Of a DNA stretch of 64,000 bases, positions 57,384 through 64,000 are shown in pieces. Every line of letters starts with the position of its first letter. Within the stretch, counting starts at the first letter, position 1. The notes beneath the pieces are model-generated. The model was not told the DNA's origin. It saw nothing but the letters and a program-made list of their open reading frames with translations, and ran no database searches. Location: the NCBI RefSeq assembly GCF_900104485.1, contig NZ_FMXQ01000012.1:62001-126000 (forward strand), written 5' to 3'. A program made the translations under genes and the position numbers. Source of the stretch: Bauldia litoralis. GTDB taxonomy: Bacteria; Pseudomonadota; Alphaproteobacteria; Rhizobiales; Kaistiaceae.

Positions 57384-57929
57384 ATGCCCGAACCCAAAGA
57401 GAATGGTGATATGTCACTGCTGATCGTCGACGACGACAAACCCTTCCTGCAGCGTCTGGCCCGAGCCATGGAAACCCGTGGCTACGAGGTCGACACCGCC
57501 GACAGCGTCGCCGACGGGCTGCGCAAGGTCGAAAGCACCCCACCCTCCTACGCGGTGGTCGACATGCGGCTGGACGATGGCAACGGCCTCGACGTGGTCG
57601 CGTTGATCCGCAAGCGCCGTCCCGATTCGCGGATCGTCGTGCTGACCGGCTATGGCAACATCGCCACCGCGGTAACGGCGGTGAAGCTCGGCGCCTTCGA
57701 CTACCTGGCCAAGCCGGCCGACGCCGACGACGTACACCTGGCGCTGACCCGCGACCCCTTGGAGAAGGCAGAACCGCCGGAAAACCCGATGTCGGCCGAC
57801 CGGGTGCGCTGGGAACATATCCAGCGGGTCTACGAACTCTGCGACCGCAATGTCTCGGAGACAGCCCGCCGGCTCAACATGCACCGTCGCACGCTGCAGC
57901 GCATCCTCGCCAAGCGCGCCCCGCGCTAG
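57384..57929 (+). CDS. regA: response regulator RegA/ActR
   Basis: The 181-residue regulator has a receiver domain with D16-D17-D18, phosphorylated Asp60 (YAVVDMRLDDGNGL), TGYG and YLAKPAD, followed by a proline linker and a Fis-type helix-turn-helix (NVSETARRLNMHRRTLQRILAKRAPR). This C-terminus is nearly invariant in RegA/PrrA/ActR. It follows regB by 56 bases, with AGGA before the ATG. Confidence 0.95.
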   Translation: MPEPKENGDMSLLIVDDDKPFLQRLARAMETRGYEVDTADSVADGLRKVESTPPSYAVVDMRLDDGNGLDVVALIRKRRPDSRIVVLTGYGNIATAVTAVKLGAFDYLAKPADADDVHLALTRDPLEKAEPPENPMSADRVRWEHIQRVYELCDRNVSETARRLNMHRRTLQRILAKRAPR

Positions 57930-57951
57930 GCGCCTCTCCGGACAGACAGAC

Positions 57952-58434
57952 CTAGAAGGCCAGCCGCGCCGCTTCCGGATCGACAAGTCCGTGCAGACGG
58001 TGGGCGGCCGCCTGGGCGAAGCGGACCAGCATCGCCTTGCGGGTCGCCGCCACCAGCCGGTGTTCCGGCGCCTCGCGCAACAGTTCCGCGCCATAGCCGT
58101 CGGCGAGGATCATGCCGGCGTCCTCGGGAAAGATGTCGAGCGGAACGTCGGCATGGGTGGCGAAGAACAGGCGGTCGCAGGACAGCCGATAGTCAGGCCA
58201 TTTATGGTCGGTACGGAAATCCTCGACCGACGACTTGATCTCGACGATCCACAGGTCGCCGGCTGGCCCGAGGCCGACGACATCCGCGCGACGGCCGGTG
58301 GCGAGCGGCAGCTCCGCCACCACCGCGAAGCCGCGGGCGCGCAGCAGCCGGCCGACGCCGCGCTGGACAGCCAAAGCGCGTTCCGACTGGCGTCCGTCCA
58401 CCGGCGGCGCGACTCGGCTGAGATCGTTCAACAT
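57952..58434 (-). CDS. mmcB: MmcB-family DNA repair nuclease-like protein
   Basis: The 160-residue protein has the PD-(D/E)XK core of MmcB: ELPLATGRRADVVGL with the first Asp, then DLWIVEIKSSVEDF with E-x-K, followed by KWPDYRLSCDRLFFA. In Caulobacter MmcB is an SOS-induced protein linked to mitomycin C resistance. The ATG at 58434 lacks a good ribosome-binding site. It is convergent with regA. Confidence 0.85.
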   Translation of the reverse strand: MLNDLSRVAPPVDGRQSERALAVQRGVGRLLRARGFAVVAELPLATGRRADVVGLGPAGDLWIVEIKSSVEDFRTDHKWPDYRLSCDRLFFATHADVPLDIFPEDAGMILADGYGAELLREAPEHRLVAATRKAMLVRFAQAAAHRLHGLVDPEAARLAF

Positions 58435-58505
58435 GGGAACAAAGGTGGCACAGGCACGCCGGGGATTGGAAGCCCTGAGTGGCAGCAGTGCGAGCAAGCG
58501 GTGCC

Positions 58506-59621
58506 CTAGAACTGCTTGTTGTGCTTGCGGCGTCCGTAGCGCCAGCGGTCGTGCAGCCACAGCCATTGCCCCGGCGCCGACCGCACCCATTGCTCGACCA
58601 TGCCATGGACGACGACATTGGCGCCTTCCGCGTCGACGCGGCCCTTGGCATCGCGGGGCAGCGCCAGCGGCGGCGTCATCGTCACGTGGAAGCGGCCGTC
58701 GGGCAGGCGCACCGAGAAGGAACCATGCACCGGGCAGTCGAACAGCCGGGCCATGACGCCGACGACCGGGTTGCTGAGCGACATCCGACCGAAGAAGGGG
58801 ATGGCCTGACCTTCGGCAATGCGCTGATCGACGAGGACGCCGATATGATTGCCCTTGGCAAGCGCCCGGGCGACCTGCCGCGCGGTGCCCGGCCCCGAAA
58901 CGACCAGATCCTCGACGAAGGCGCTGCGGCGCTTTTCCATCTCCGCGGCGATGTAGGGATTGGTCGGCGGACGGTAGGGCGCGACCACCGGCAGGCCGAG
59001 CCTGGCGCCGATCGCCGCGACCAGTTCCCAGTTGCCGATATGGGCACCGAAAATGATGCCGGCCTTGCCGCTGTCGCGCAGCGCGTGGATGTGTTCGATG
59101 CCGACGACCTCGACCGGCCCGTCCTGCATGTTCTCGGGATCGAAGTCGGCGACGAGGTCCTGTAGGAAGGCGTATTCGATCGCCTGGGCGGCGAGGTTGT
59201 CCCAGACTTCCGAGAGGATCGCGGCGCGCTCCGCCTCGCTCTTGTCGGGGTAGGCGGCGGCGATATTGGCGGCGCCGAGCTTGTTTTCCTTCGAGAGGCG
59301 GCCGAAGACGCGCGTCACGCGGGCGGCGATCCGGGAGGCCCGCAGCCGGCCGACCGCCTGCGCCCAGTTGAACAGGAAGCGCATGAGGCCGGCCATGCGG
59401 CGCTGAAGGAAGTCCGACGTGCCGGCCCGTCGCAGCGCCGTATCGCGGCGCTTCTGCTTGGCGGCCTTGCGGGCGGCGCGCCGGGCTTGCCTGGCGGCCG
59501 AGTGCTTGTCGCGCCGTTCGCGCTTGCGCCGGCGGCGCGCGCGCCGCTCCTCGTCGGTGCGGGGCGTCTTGTGCTTGCGGGAACCAGCCCTGGGGTTTTT
59601 CGCTTTCGACCCGTCGCTCAC
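58506..59621 (-). CDS. lpxXL: very-long-chain acyltransferase of lipid A (LpxXL) with basic N-terminal extension
   Basis: The catalytic part (about residues 76-371) is an LpxL/HtrB-type acyltransferase with the catalytic His-x4-Glu-like GAHIGNWEL, then PYRPPTNPYI and VLVDQRIAEG. In rhizobia this enzyme transfers the 28-carbon hydroxy acid from AcpXL to lipid A at the inner membrane. The first 75 residues are striking: 31 are Arg or Lys. The GTG at 59621 overlaps the dehydrogenase stop as GTGA, so the extension is probably translated; an internal ATG at residue 76 would give a standard-length enzyme. Confidence 0.88.
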   Translation of the reverse strand: MSDGSKAKNPRAGSRKHKTPRTDEERRARRRRKRERRDKHSAARQARRAARKAAKQKRRDTALRRAGTSDFLQRRMAGLMRFLFNWAQAVGRLRASRIAARVTRVFGRLSKENKLGAANIAAAYPDKSEAERAAILSEVWDNLAAQAIEYAFLQDLVADFDPENMQDGPVEVVGIEHIHALRDSGKAGIIFGAHIGNWELVAAIGARLGLPVVAPYRPPTNPYIAAEMEKRRSAFVEDLVVSGPGTARQVARALAKGNHIGVLVDQRIAEGQAIPFFGRMSLSNPVVGVMARLFDCPVHGSFSVRLPDGRFHVTMTPPLALPRDAKGRVDAEGANVVVHGMVEQWVRSAPGQWLWLHDRWRYGRRKHNKQF

Positions 59622-60643
59622 AACGTCACGATGATCTTGCCGAAGACCTGCCGCGATTCCAGCCGGGCGAGCGCCTCGTCGATGCCGTCGAGATCGGTCA
59701 TCGTATCGACAACCGGCCTGACGACGCCGGAGGCGAGCTTGTCCAGCGTTTCCTTGAGGTTGCGGACCGAGCAGCCGAAGCTGCCGATCAGCCGAAGTTG
59801 CTGCTGATAGAGCTGGAAGAGATTGATTTCACAATTGATTCCGGTGGTCGAGCCGCAGGTGACCAGCGTCCCGCCGCGCTTCAGGCAGAACATGCTCTTG
59901 GCGAAGGTATCGACGCCGACATGTTCGAAGACGACATCAACGCCGCGCTTCTTGGTGATCTTGCGGACCAGGCTTTCGAAGCGGTCCTCGCGGTAGTTGA
60001 TGACGTGGTCGGCGCCGAGCGCCTTGGCCTTCTCGATCTTGTCGTCGCTGCCGACCGTGGTGATCACCGTCGCGCCGACCGCCTTGGCGAGCTGGATGGC
60101 GGCGGTGCCGATGCCGCTGCCGCCGGCCTGGATGAGGATCGTCTGGCCCCCCTCCAGCCTGGCATTGTCGAATAGCATGTGCTGCGGCGTGCCGATGGTG
60201 ACCGGGGCGCAGGCGGCAGCGACCACATCGACGCCGTCGGGCGCGGGGATCGCCAGGCGCGCCGGCAGGTTGACCAATTCGCGGGCGAGGCCGTCGATAT
60301 GGAAGCCGCGGATGCCGCCGACATTCTCGCAGAGGTTTTCCTTGCCGGCGCGACAGGCAGGACAGGTGCCGCAGGTCTCGGCGCCGAAAATCGCCACCAG
60401 TTGACCGGGCGCCAGCCCCTCGACGCCGTCACCGACCGCGGCGACGGTGCCGGCTGCCTCGACACCGACGACGATGGGCAGCTTGCGCTTGGCGAAGGCC
60501 ATGCCGCGCCAGCCCCAGACGTCGATGTGATTGAGCGCGACCGCGCCAATGCGGACCTGGACCTCGCCGGGTCCCGGCGGTGGCGGTTCGGGCAGATCGA
60601 CGGCCGCGACCTGGCGGCTGTCGAGGACTTGGAGGGCGCGCAC
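59618..60643 (-). CDS. zinc-type alcohol dehydrogenase of the acpXL cluster
   Basis: The 341-residue MDR-family oxidoreductase has a structural zinc lobe with four cysteines (CGTCPACRAGKENLC), the NAD(P)-binding GGSGIGTAAIQLAKA and VVFEHVGVDT. In rhizobia a homologue (adh2XL) sits at the same position and is thought to act as the ketoreductase or enoyl reductase of the very-long-chain acyl pathway. It starts with GTG at 60643 without a clear ribosome-binding site, 26 bases after the upstream ketosynthase gene. Confidence 0.87.
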   Translation of the reverse strand: MRALQVLDSRQVAAVDLPEPPPPGPGEVQVRIGAVALNHIDVWGWRGMAFAKRKLPIVVGVEAAGTVAAVGDGVEGLAPGQLVAIFGAETCGTCPACRAGKENLCENVGGIRGFHIDGLARELVNLPARLAIPAPDGVDVVAAACAPVTIGTPQHMLFDNARLEGGQTILIQAGGSGIGTAAIQLAKAVGATVITTVGSDDKIEKAKALGADHVINYREDRFESLVRKITKKRGVDVVFEHVGVDTFAKSMFCLKRGGTLVTCGSTTGINCEINLFQLYQQQLRLIGSFGCSVRNLKETLDKLASGVVRPVVDTMTDLDGIDEALARLESRQVFGKIIVTL

Positions 60644-60669
60644 GCGACTGTCGACCGTTGTTGTTGGGG

Positions 60670-61941
60670 TTAAGCGGGCTCGGCCGCGATGATCAGGCAG
60701 GCATTCTGGCCGCCGAAGCCGAAGGAATTCGACAGGACCACCGAGACATTGCCCTCACGCGCCACGTTCGGCACAACATCGAGGGTAATATCGGGATCGG
60801 GGACCTTGTAGTTGATGGTCGGCGGGATGACGCCGGCATGCATGGTCTTGATGGAGATGACTGCTTCAAGCGCGCCCGACGAGGTCAGCGTGTGGCCGAG
60901 CATCGACTTGTTGGAACTGATCGGGACGTTGCGCAGGCGCTCGCCGAAGACCTTGTCGAGCGAGAAGGCTTCCATCCGGTCGTTCTCGGGCGTGCCGGTG
61001 CCGTGGGCGTTGATATAGTTGATCTCGTCGGGGTGCATGGCGGCGTCCTCGAAGGTCGCCCGCAGCGCACCAATCACCGCCGAACCGTCCGGCTTGGACC
61101 GGGTACGGTGGAAATCGTCATTCTTGTCGGCCGCGCCGCGAATGACGGCGAGGATCCGGGCGCCGCGCGCCTTGGCAACGTCGTAGTCCTCGAGCACCAG
61201 GGCGGCGGAGCCCTCGGCGATGACGAAACCGTCGCGGTTCTTGGAGAAGGGCTTGGCGGCTTCCTCGGGCGGGCCCTTGTAGGAGGACAGCGCCGACAGC
61301 AGCGAGAAGCGGACAATCTCCTCGGCGGTCACCGAGCAATCGGTACCGACGCACAGCGCCGCCTCGGTCTCGCCGCGACGGATCGCCTCGACGCCGAGCT
61401 GGATGGCCGTCGCGCCAGAAGCGCAGGCGGTGGTCAGCGAAATCGGGGCGCCCTTGGTGCCGAAGCGGTCGGCGAGCTTCTCCGACACATAGCCATACAT
61501 CGAGCGCTCGAATTCCTCGCGATCGTTGGCCTGACCGGCGGCACGGCACATGCGGTCATAGGCGTCTTCGCCGGCTTCCGGGCCGACAGCCTCGTAGAGG
61601 CGGCGGCGGGCCGGCCAGCCGAGTTCGACCGGCGGAATGGCGGTGAAGAGCGGGCCGGGGAAGTCGCCGGGCTTGCCGATGCCGGACATGCGGACCGCTT
61701 CGTCGATGGCAAGTTCACCGATGGTCAGCTTGAGATCGCGCGGATCGACCTCCGGAAAATCGACGGTGCCGGCGAAGGTGGTGCGCAGATGCGTCGTCGG
61801 GAAACGGGTGATCTCCTTGATCCCCGAGCGACCGGCGACCAGCGCCGTCCAGTTGTCCTCGAGGCCGGTGCCGAGAGAAGACACGACGCCCATTCCGGTG
61901 ACGGCGACCACCGGGCGATCACGCTTGTCACGAAGAGCCAT
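60670..61941 (-). CDS. fabF1XL: beta-ketoacyl-ACP synthase, catalytic (FabF1XL-like)
   Basis: This 423-residue KAS II-type enzyme is complete: the nucleophile is in TTACASGATAIQLG, the two histidines are in NAHGTGTPEND and NKSMLGHT, and SFGFGGQNA closes the active site. In this cluster it should elongate acyl chains on AcpXL up to about C28. It lies 117 bases after the second ketosynthase-like gene, with which it may form a heterodimer. Confidence 0.92.
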   Translation of the reverse strand: MALRDKRDRPVVAVTGMGVVSSLGTGLEDNWTALVAGRSGIKEITRFPTTHLRTTFAGTVDFPEVDPRDLKLTIGELAIDEAVRMSGIGKPGDFPGPLFTAIPPVELGWPARRRLYEAVGPEAGEDAYDRMCRAAGQANDREEFERSMYGYVSEKLADRFGTKGAPISLTTACASGATAIQLGVEAIRRGETEAALCVGTDCSVTAEEIVRFSLLSALSSYKGPPEEAAKPFSKNRDGFVIAEGSAALVLEDYDVAKARGARILAVIRGAADKNDDFHRTRSKPDGSAVIGALRATFEDAAMHPDEINYINAHGTGTPENDRMEAFSLDKVFGERLRNVPISSNKSMLGHTLTSSGALEAVISIKTMHAGVIPPTINYKVPDPDITLDVVPNVAREGNVSVVLSNSFGFGGQNACLIIAAEPA

Positions 61942-62058
61942 TTCAAACTCCGTCCTCTGTCGAAGAAACCAGACCCCACAAGTGGGTCCGCTTCGGCTTG
62001 CTTCAACCGCTTCACTTCCTGCCCGGGGCCGCGCGCGGCAGTCCCGGCTCGCCGGATC

Positions 62059-63267
62059 CTAGTCGATCGCCTCGACCAGACCCATGCCCTCGCCGCGCCA
62101 GTTGCCCCACGAATTGACGGCTATGGCGGTCGGGGCCTCCGTCACCGGCGTCTCGAAGCCGGTGTCGTCGGCAGGCCGGTAGAAGCCCTTGCGCGACAGG
62201 GCGAGCGCCGCCAGGCCAACCATCGACGGGAACGTCGCCTCGACGCTGGTGCCCAGCATGTTCGGCACGGCCCGCACCGTATCCAGCTCGCCGCGGGCGA
62301 TCAATCCGGCGAGAAAGCCCTGCTCTTCCTGGGTCAGCGGCGACAGGCCGGAGGCGCTGGTCAGCATGGCGAGACGGCGGTCGCCGGCTTCCTTGCGGAT
62401 CGCGGCGAACTGCTCGGCGGCGATTTCGGCGGCCTGGCCGGGCTCGCGGCGGCTGCGGCCGGACAGCACCGTGCCGAGCCGCGCATAAGGCTTGGCGCCA
62501 CGGGCCTCGGCATGCTCGCGCGCTTCCAGCACCAGGAAGGTACCGACCGAACCGAGAATGATGCCGCCGCCCTTCTCGGGCCGCGCCCAGACCGAGGCCG
62601 GCTCGCCGGTCCAAGCCCAGCCGGCGCCGGACATCACCAGAAGCACGTCCTTGCGCTCGGCGATGATGGCACCACCGGCCAGGAAGATGTCGCCCTGGTC
62701 GGCGCGAATGCGGCGCGCGGCGATTTCCACGGCGCTGACGCTGGCCAGTTCCTCGCCCATGAAGGTGCGGGAGGAGCCGGTCACCTTGTGGACGATGGCG
62801 ATGTTGCCGGCGACGAGATTGGGAAGCTGGGCAAGAAACAGCGTCGGGCGGAGGTCGTTAGACAGCCGCTCGTTGATGAACTCTTCCGGCGATTCGGCAG
62901 CGCCAACGCCTTCGAGGATCGTCTGGTCGACCGCCAGATCGCGTTCGCCACCGGCGGCGGCGACGACCATGTTGGTGTTGGACAAGAGTTCGAGATTGCC
63001 GGCGATACCGGCGTCGTCCAGCGCCAGGCCCGCGGTGTAGGTGCCGACGCGCTGCCAGTTCTCCATCTGGCGGCGATCGCCGCCCTTCGGAATCTGCTGC
63101 GAGAAATCGAGCGGCACCATCGGATGGACCGGATAGGGCGCGAAGGTGGTCTTGTCGATCACCGGGGTGGGATGCTCGGCCTCGGCCATCGCCTGCCAAT
63201 GGGCGTCCAGACCCTCGCCGAGGCTGGACGTCATGCCGATGCCGGTGATCCAGACCTCGCGCGTCAT
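62059..63267 (-). CDS. fabF2XL: ketosynthase-like protein without a catalytic cysteine (FabF2XL-like)
   Basis: The 402-residue protein has the thiolase-fold outline of FabF (VWITGIGMTSSLGEGLD at the start, a GGGIILGS strand in the centre, NSWGNWRGEGMG at the end). The nucleophile elbow reads TGSSRTFMGEELAS, with no cysteine, and there is no cysteine anywhere in the protein. The HGTGT and NKS-x-x-GH histidine motifs are absent as well. It cannot catalyse normal condensation and is more like a chain-length-factor partner of the active enzyme encoded next to it. The position matches fabF2XL of rhizobia. Confidence 0.88.
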   Translation of the reverse strand: MTREVWITGIGMTSSLGEGLDAHWQAMAEAEHPTPVIDKTTFAPYPVHPMVPLDFSQQIPKGGDRRQMENWQRVGTYTAGLALDDAGIAGNLELLSNTNMVVAAAGGERDLAVDQTILEGVGAAESPEEFINERLSNDLRPTLFLAQLPNLVAGNIAIVHKVTGSSRTFMGEELASVSAVEIAARRIRADQGDIFLAGGAIIAERKDVLLVMSGAGWAWTGEPASVWARPEKGGGIILGSVGTFLVLEAREHAEARGAKPYARLGTVLSGRSRREPGQAAEIAAEQFAAIRKEAGDRRLAMLTSASGLSPLTQEEQGFLAGLIARGELDTVRAVPNMLGTSVEATFPSMVGLAALALSRKGFYRPADDTGFETPVTEAPTAIAVNSWGNWRGEGMGLVEAID

Positions 63268-63314
63268 TTACCCTACCCTTGCACGCAAGCGCTTCGCCGG
63301 ACGGTGGATTATGA

Positions 63315-63782
63315 TCAAGACATCATCCCCATCTCGACGCCGTGCCGACGCGCGCGTTCGCGAACGAGAACCGGAAGTTCCGGGCTCGGGAAGTCCATCA
63401 GCATCATCGTCAACTCGGCGTCGGCGATGAGCTTGCCGTCGATGTGGATCGAATTGCGGGTGATGCTGAAGCCCGAACCATCATGAACGAGGTCGCAGGT
63501 CGATTTCATCACCATGCCGGGCAGGGCGAAGCTCCGGATCTTGACCTTCTTGGCACCGGCGAAAAACGGCAGCCGGCCGAAATTGTTCATGCCAAGAAGC
63601 AGGTAGCCGGCCGTGTGATTCATCATCTCGAGCAGAAGCACGCCCGGCATGATCGGATAGCCGGGGAAATGCCCTTCGAAGACCGGGCTTTCGTCCGGAA
63701 TGGTCGACGTTGCCTCGACGTGACCCTTCTCAAGGTCGAAGACGTCGACGCTGTCGATGATATCGAAGTATTCGAGGCGCAT
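63315..63782 (-). CDS. fabZXL: 3-hydroxyacyl-ACP dehydratase of the acpXL cluster
   Basis: The 155-residue hot-dog protein has VFEGHFPGYPIMPGVLLLEMM, with the catalytic His38, typical of FabZ. KVKIRSFALPGM follows. It removes water from the 3-hydroxyacyl-AcpXL intermediate in each elongation round. It starts nine bases after the acpXL stop and precedes the ketosynthase genes by 47 bases. Confidence 0.92.
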   Translation of the reverse strand: MRLEYFDIIDSVDVFDLEKGHVEATSTIPDESPVFEGHFPGYPIMPGVLLLEMMNHTAGYLLLGMNNFGRLPFFAGAKKVKIRSFALPGMVMKSTCDLVHDGSGFSITRNSIHIDGKLIADAELTMMLMDFPSPELPVLVRERARRHGVEMGMMS

Positions 63783-63791
63783 GGCGTCCGG

Positions 63792-64000
63792 TCAGGCGTC
63801 CTTGGCAGCGACGAGTTCGTCGATGCGGGCGCAGAGATTCTTCAGGACGAAATAATCATCGACCGAAGCCCGCCCTTCATTGACCTCTTCGGTCCATGAT
63901 TCGAGCGGGATCTTGATCCCGAATTTCTTGTCGAGGGCGAAAACGATGTCGAGGAAATCGAGGCTATCGATGCCCAGATCGTCGATTGCATGCGATTCCG
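63792..64000 (-). CDS. acpXL: acyl carrier protein AcpXL, 3' part (runs off the right edge)
   Basis: The visible 68 C-terminal residues contain the phosphopantetheine site [19 protein letters not shown], then [11 protein letters not shown] and the end AAKDA. The I-D-S-L-D-F site and the IPLESW segment are characteristic of AcpXL, the special carrier for the very-long-chain hydroxy fatty acid of rhizobial lipid A. The start lies beyond the window. It is the first gene of the cluster in transcription order. Confidence 0.92.
   Translation of the reverse strand, partial: ESHAIDDLGIDSLDFLDIVFALDKKFGIKIPLESWTEEVNEGRASVDDYFVLKNLCARIDELVAAKDA

Overview
The window is a GC-rich chromosomal segment from an alphaproteobacterium of the order Hyphomicrobiales (Rhizobiales). 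The evidence is the gene content: ChvG/ChvI followed by a short HPr kinase, EIIA and HPr; a DivL-type kinase beside tsaE; AddAB instead of RecBCD; RegB/RegA; and the acpXL-lpxXL cluster that makes the very-long-chain acyl group of rhizobial lipid A. I cannot name the genus. I see no phage, insertion sequence, CRISPR array, tRNA or rRNA. Nearly all of the sequence is packed core metabolism with tightly coupled operons (many ATGA or GTGA stop/start overlaps) and frequent GTG or TTG starts.

Layout. (a) 1-6.3 kb: the edge of an unknown gene, a sugar-dehydrogenase-like SDR, a MipA outer-membrane protein, then upp, deoB and add, and an L,D-transpeptidase. (b) 6.3-16.4 kb: an ArsR-type regulator, a DUF1127 protein, deoA and a purine nucleoside phosphorylase facing away from a BMP-family nucleoside ABC importer, followed by mgsA and glk. 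Together with (a) this is a nucleoside uptake and salvage island. A short relic of cytidine deaminase survives as a 30-codon frame coupled to the phosphorylase. (c) 16.4-17.0 kb: a repeat-filled spacer. (d) 17.0-19.9 kb: bacterioferritin, its ferredoxin, and FAD, 2Fe-2S and CoxG-like genes of a molybdenum hydroxylase with no large subunit present. (e) 20-24.8 kb: two RNA methyltransferases, lspA, a TPCP-type metal P-type ATPase and a host-attachment-family protein. (f) 25-31.4 kb: chvI-chvG-hprK-EIIA-ptsH, an endonuclease V-like gene and ahcY. (g) 31.5-34.7 kb: two secreted proteins, a PadR regulator with a perfect 32-bp palindrome upstream, and a 466-bp gap.

(h) 34.7-51.7 kb is a long conserved block: divL, a tsaE/amgK fusion, murU, addB, addA and trxA on the plus strand converge on folC, accD, trpA, trpB and trpF on the minus strand. 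(i) 51.8-58.4 kb: aldo/keto reductase, a YgjP-like metallohydrolase, DUF2852, a PHA depolymerase with an added helix-hairpin-helix tail, RegB/RegA, MmcB. (j) 58.5-64.0 kb: lpxXL, a zinc alcohol dehydrogenase, two ketosynthase-type proteins, a FabZ-type dehydratase and the 3' end of acpXL, which runs off the right edge.

The observations I rate highest are the cytidine deaminase relic, the PadR palindrome, the large-subunit-less molybdenum hydroxylase operon joined to bfd-bfr, the PhaZ-HhH fusion, the cysteine-free ketosynthase partner in the lipid A cluster, and the strongly basic N-terminal extension of LpxXL. No single element is clearly an undescribed biological system.
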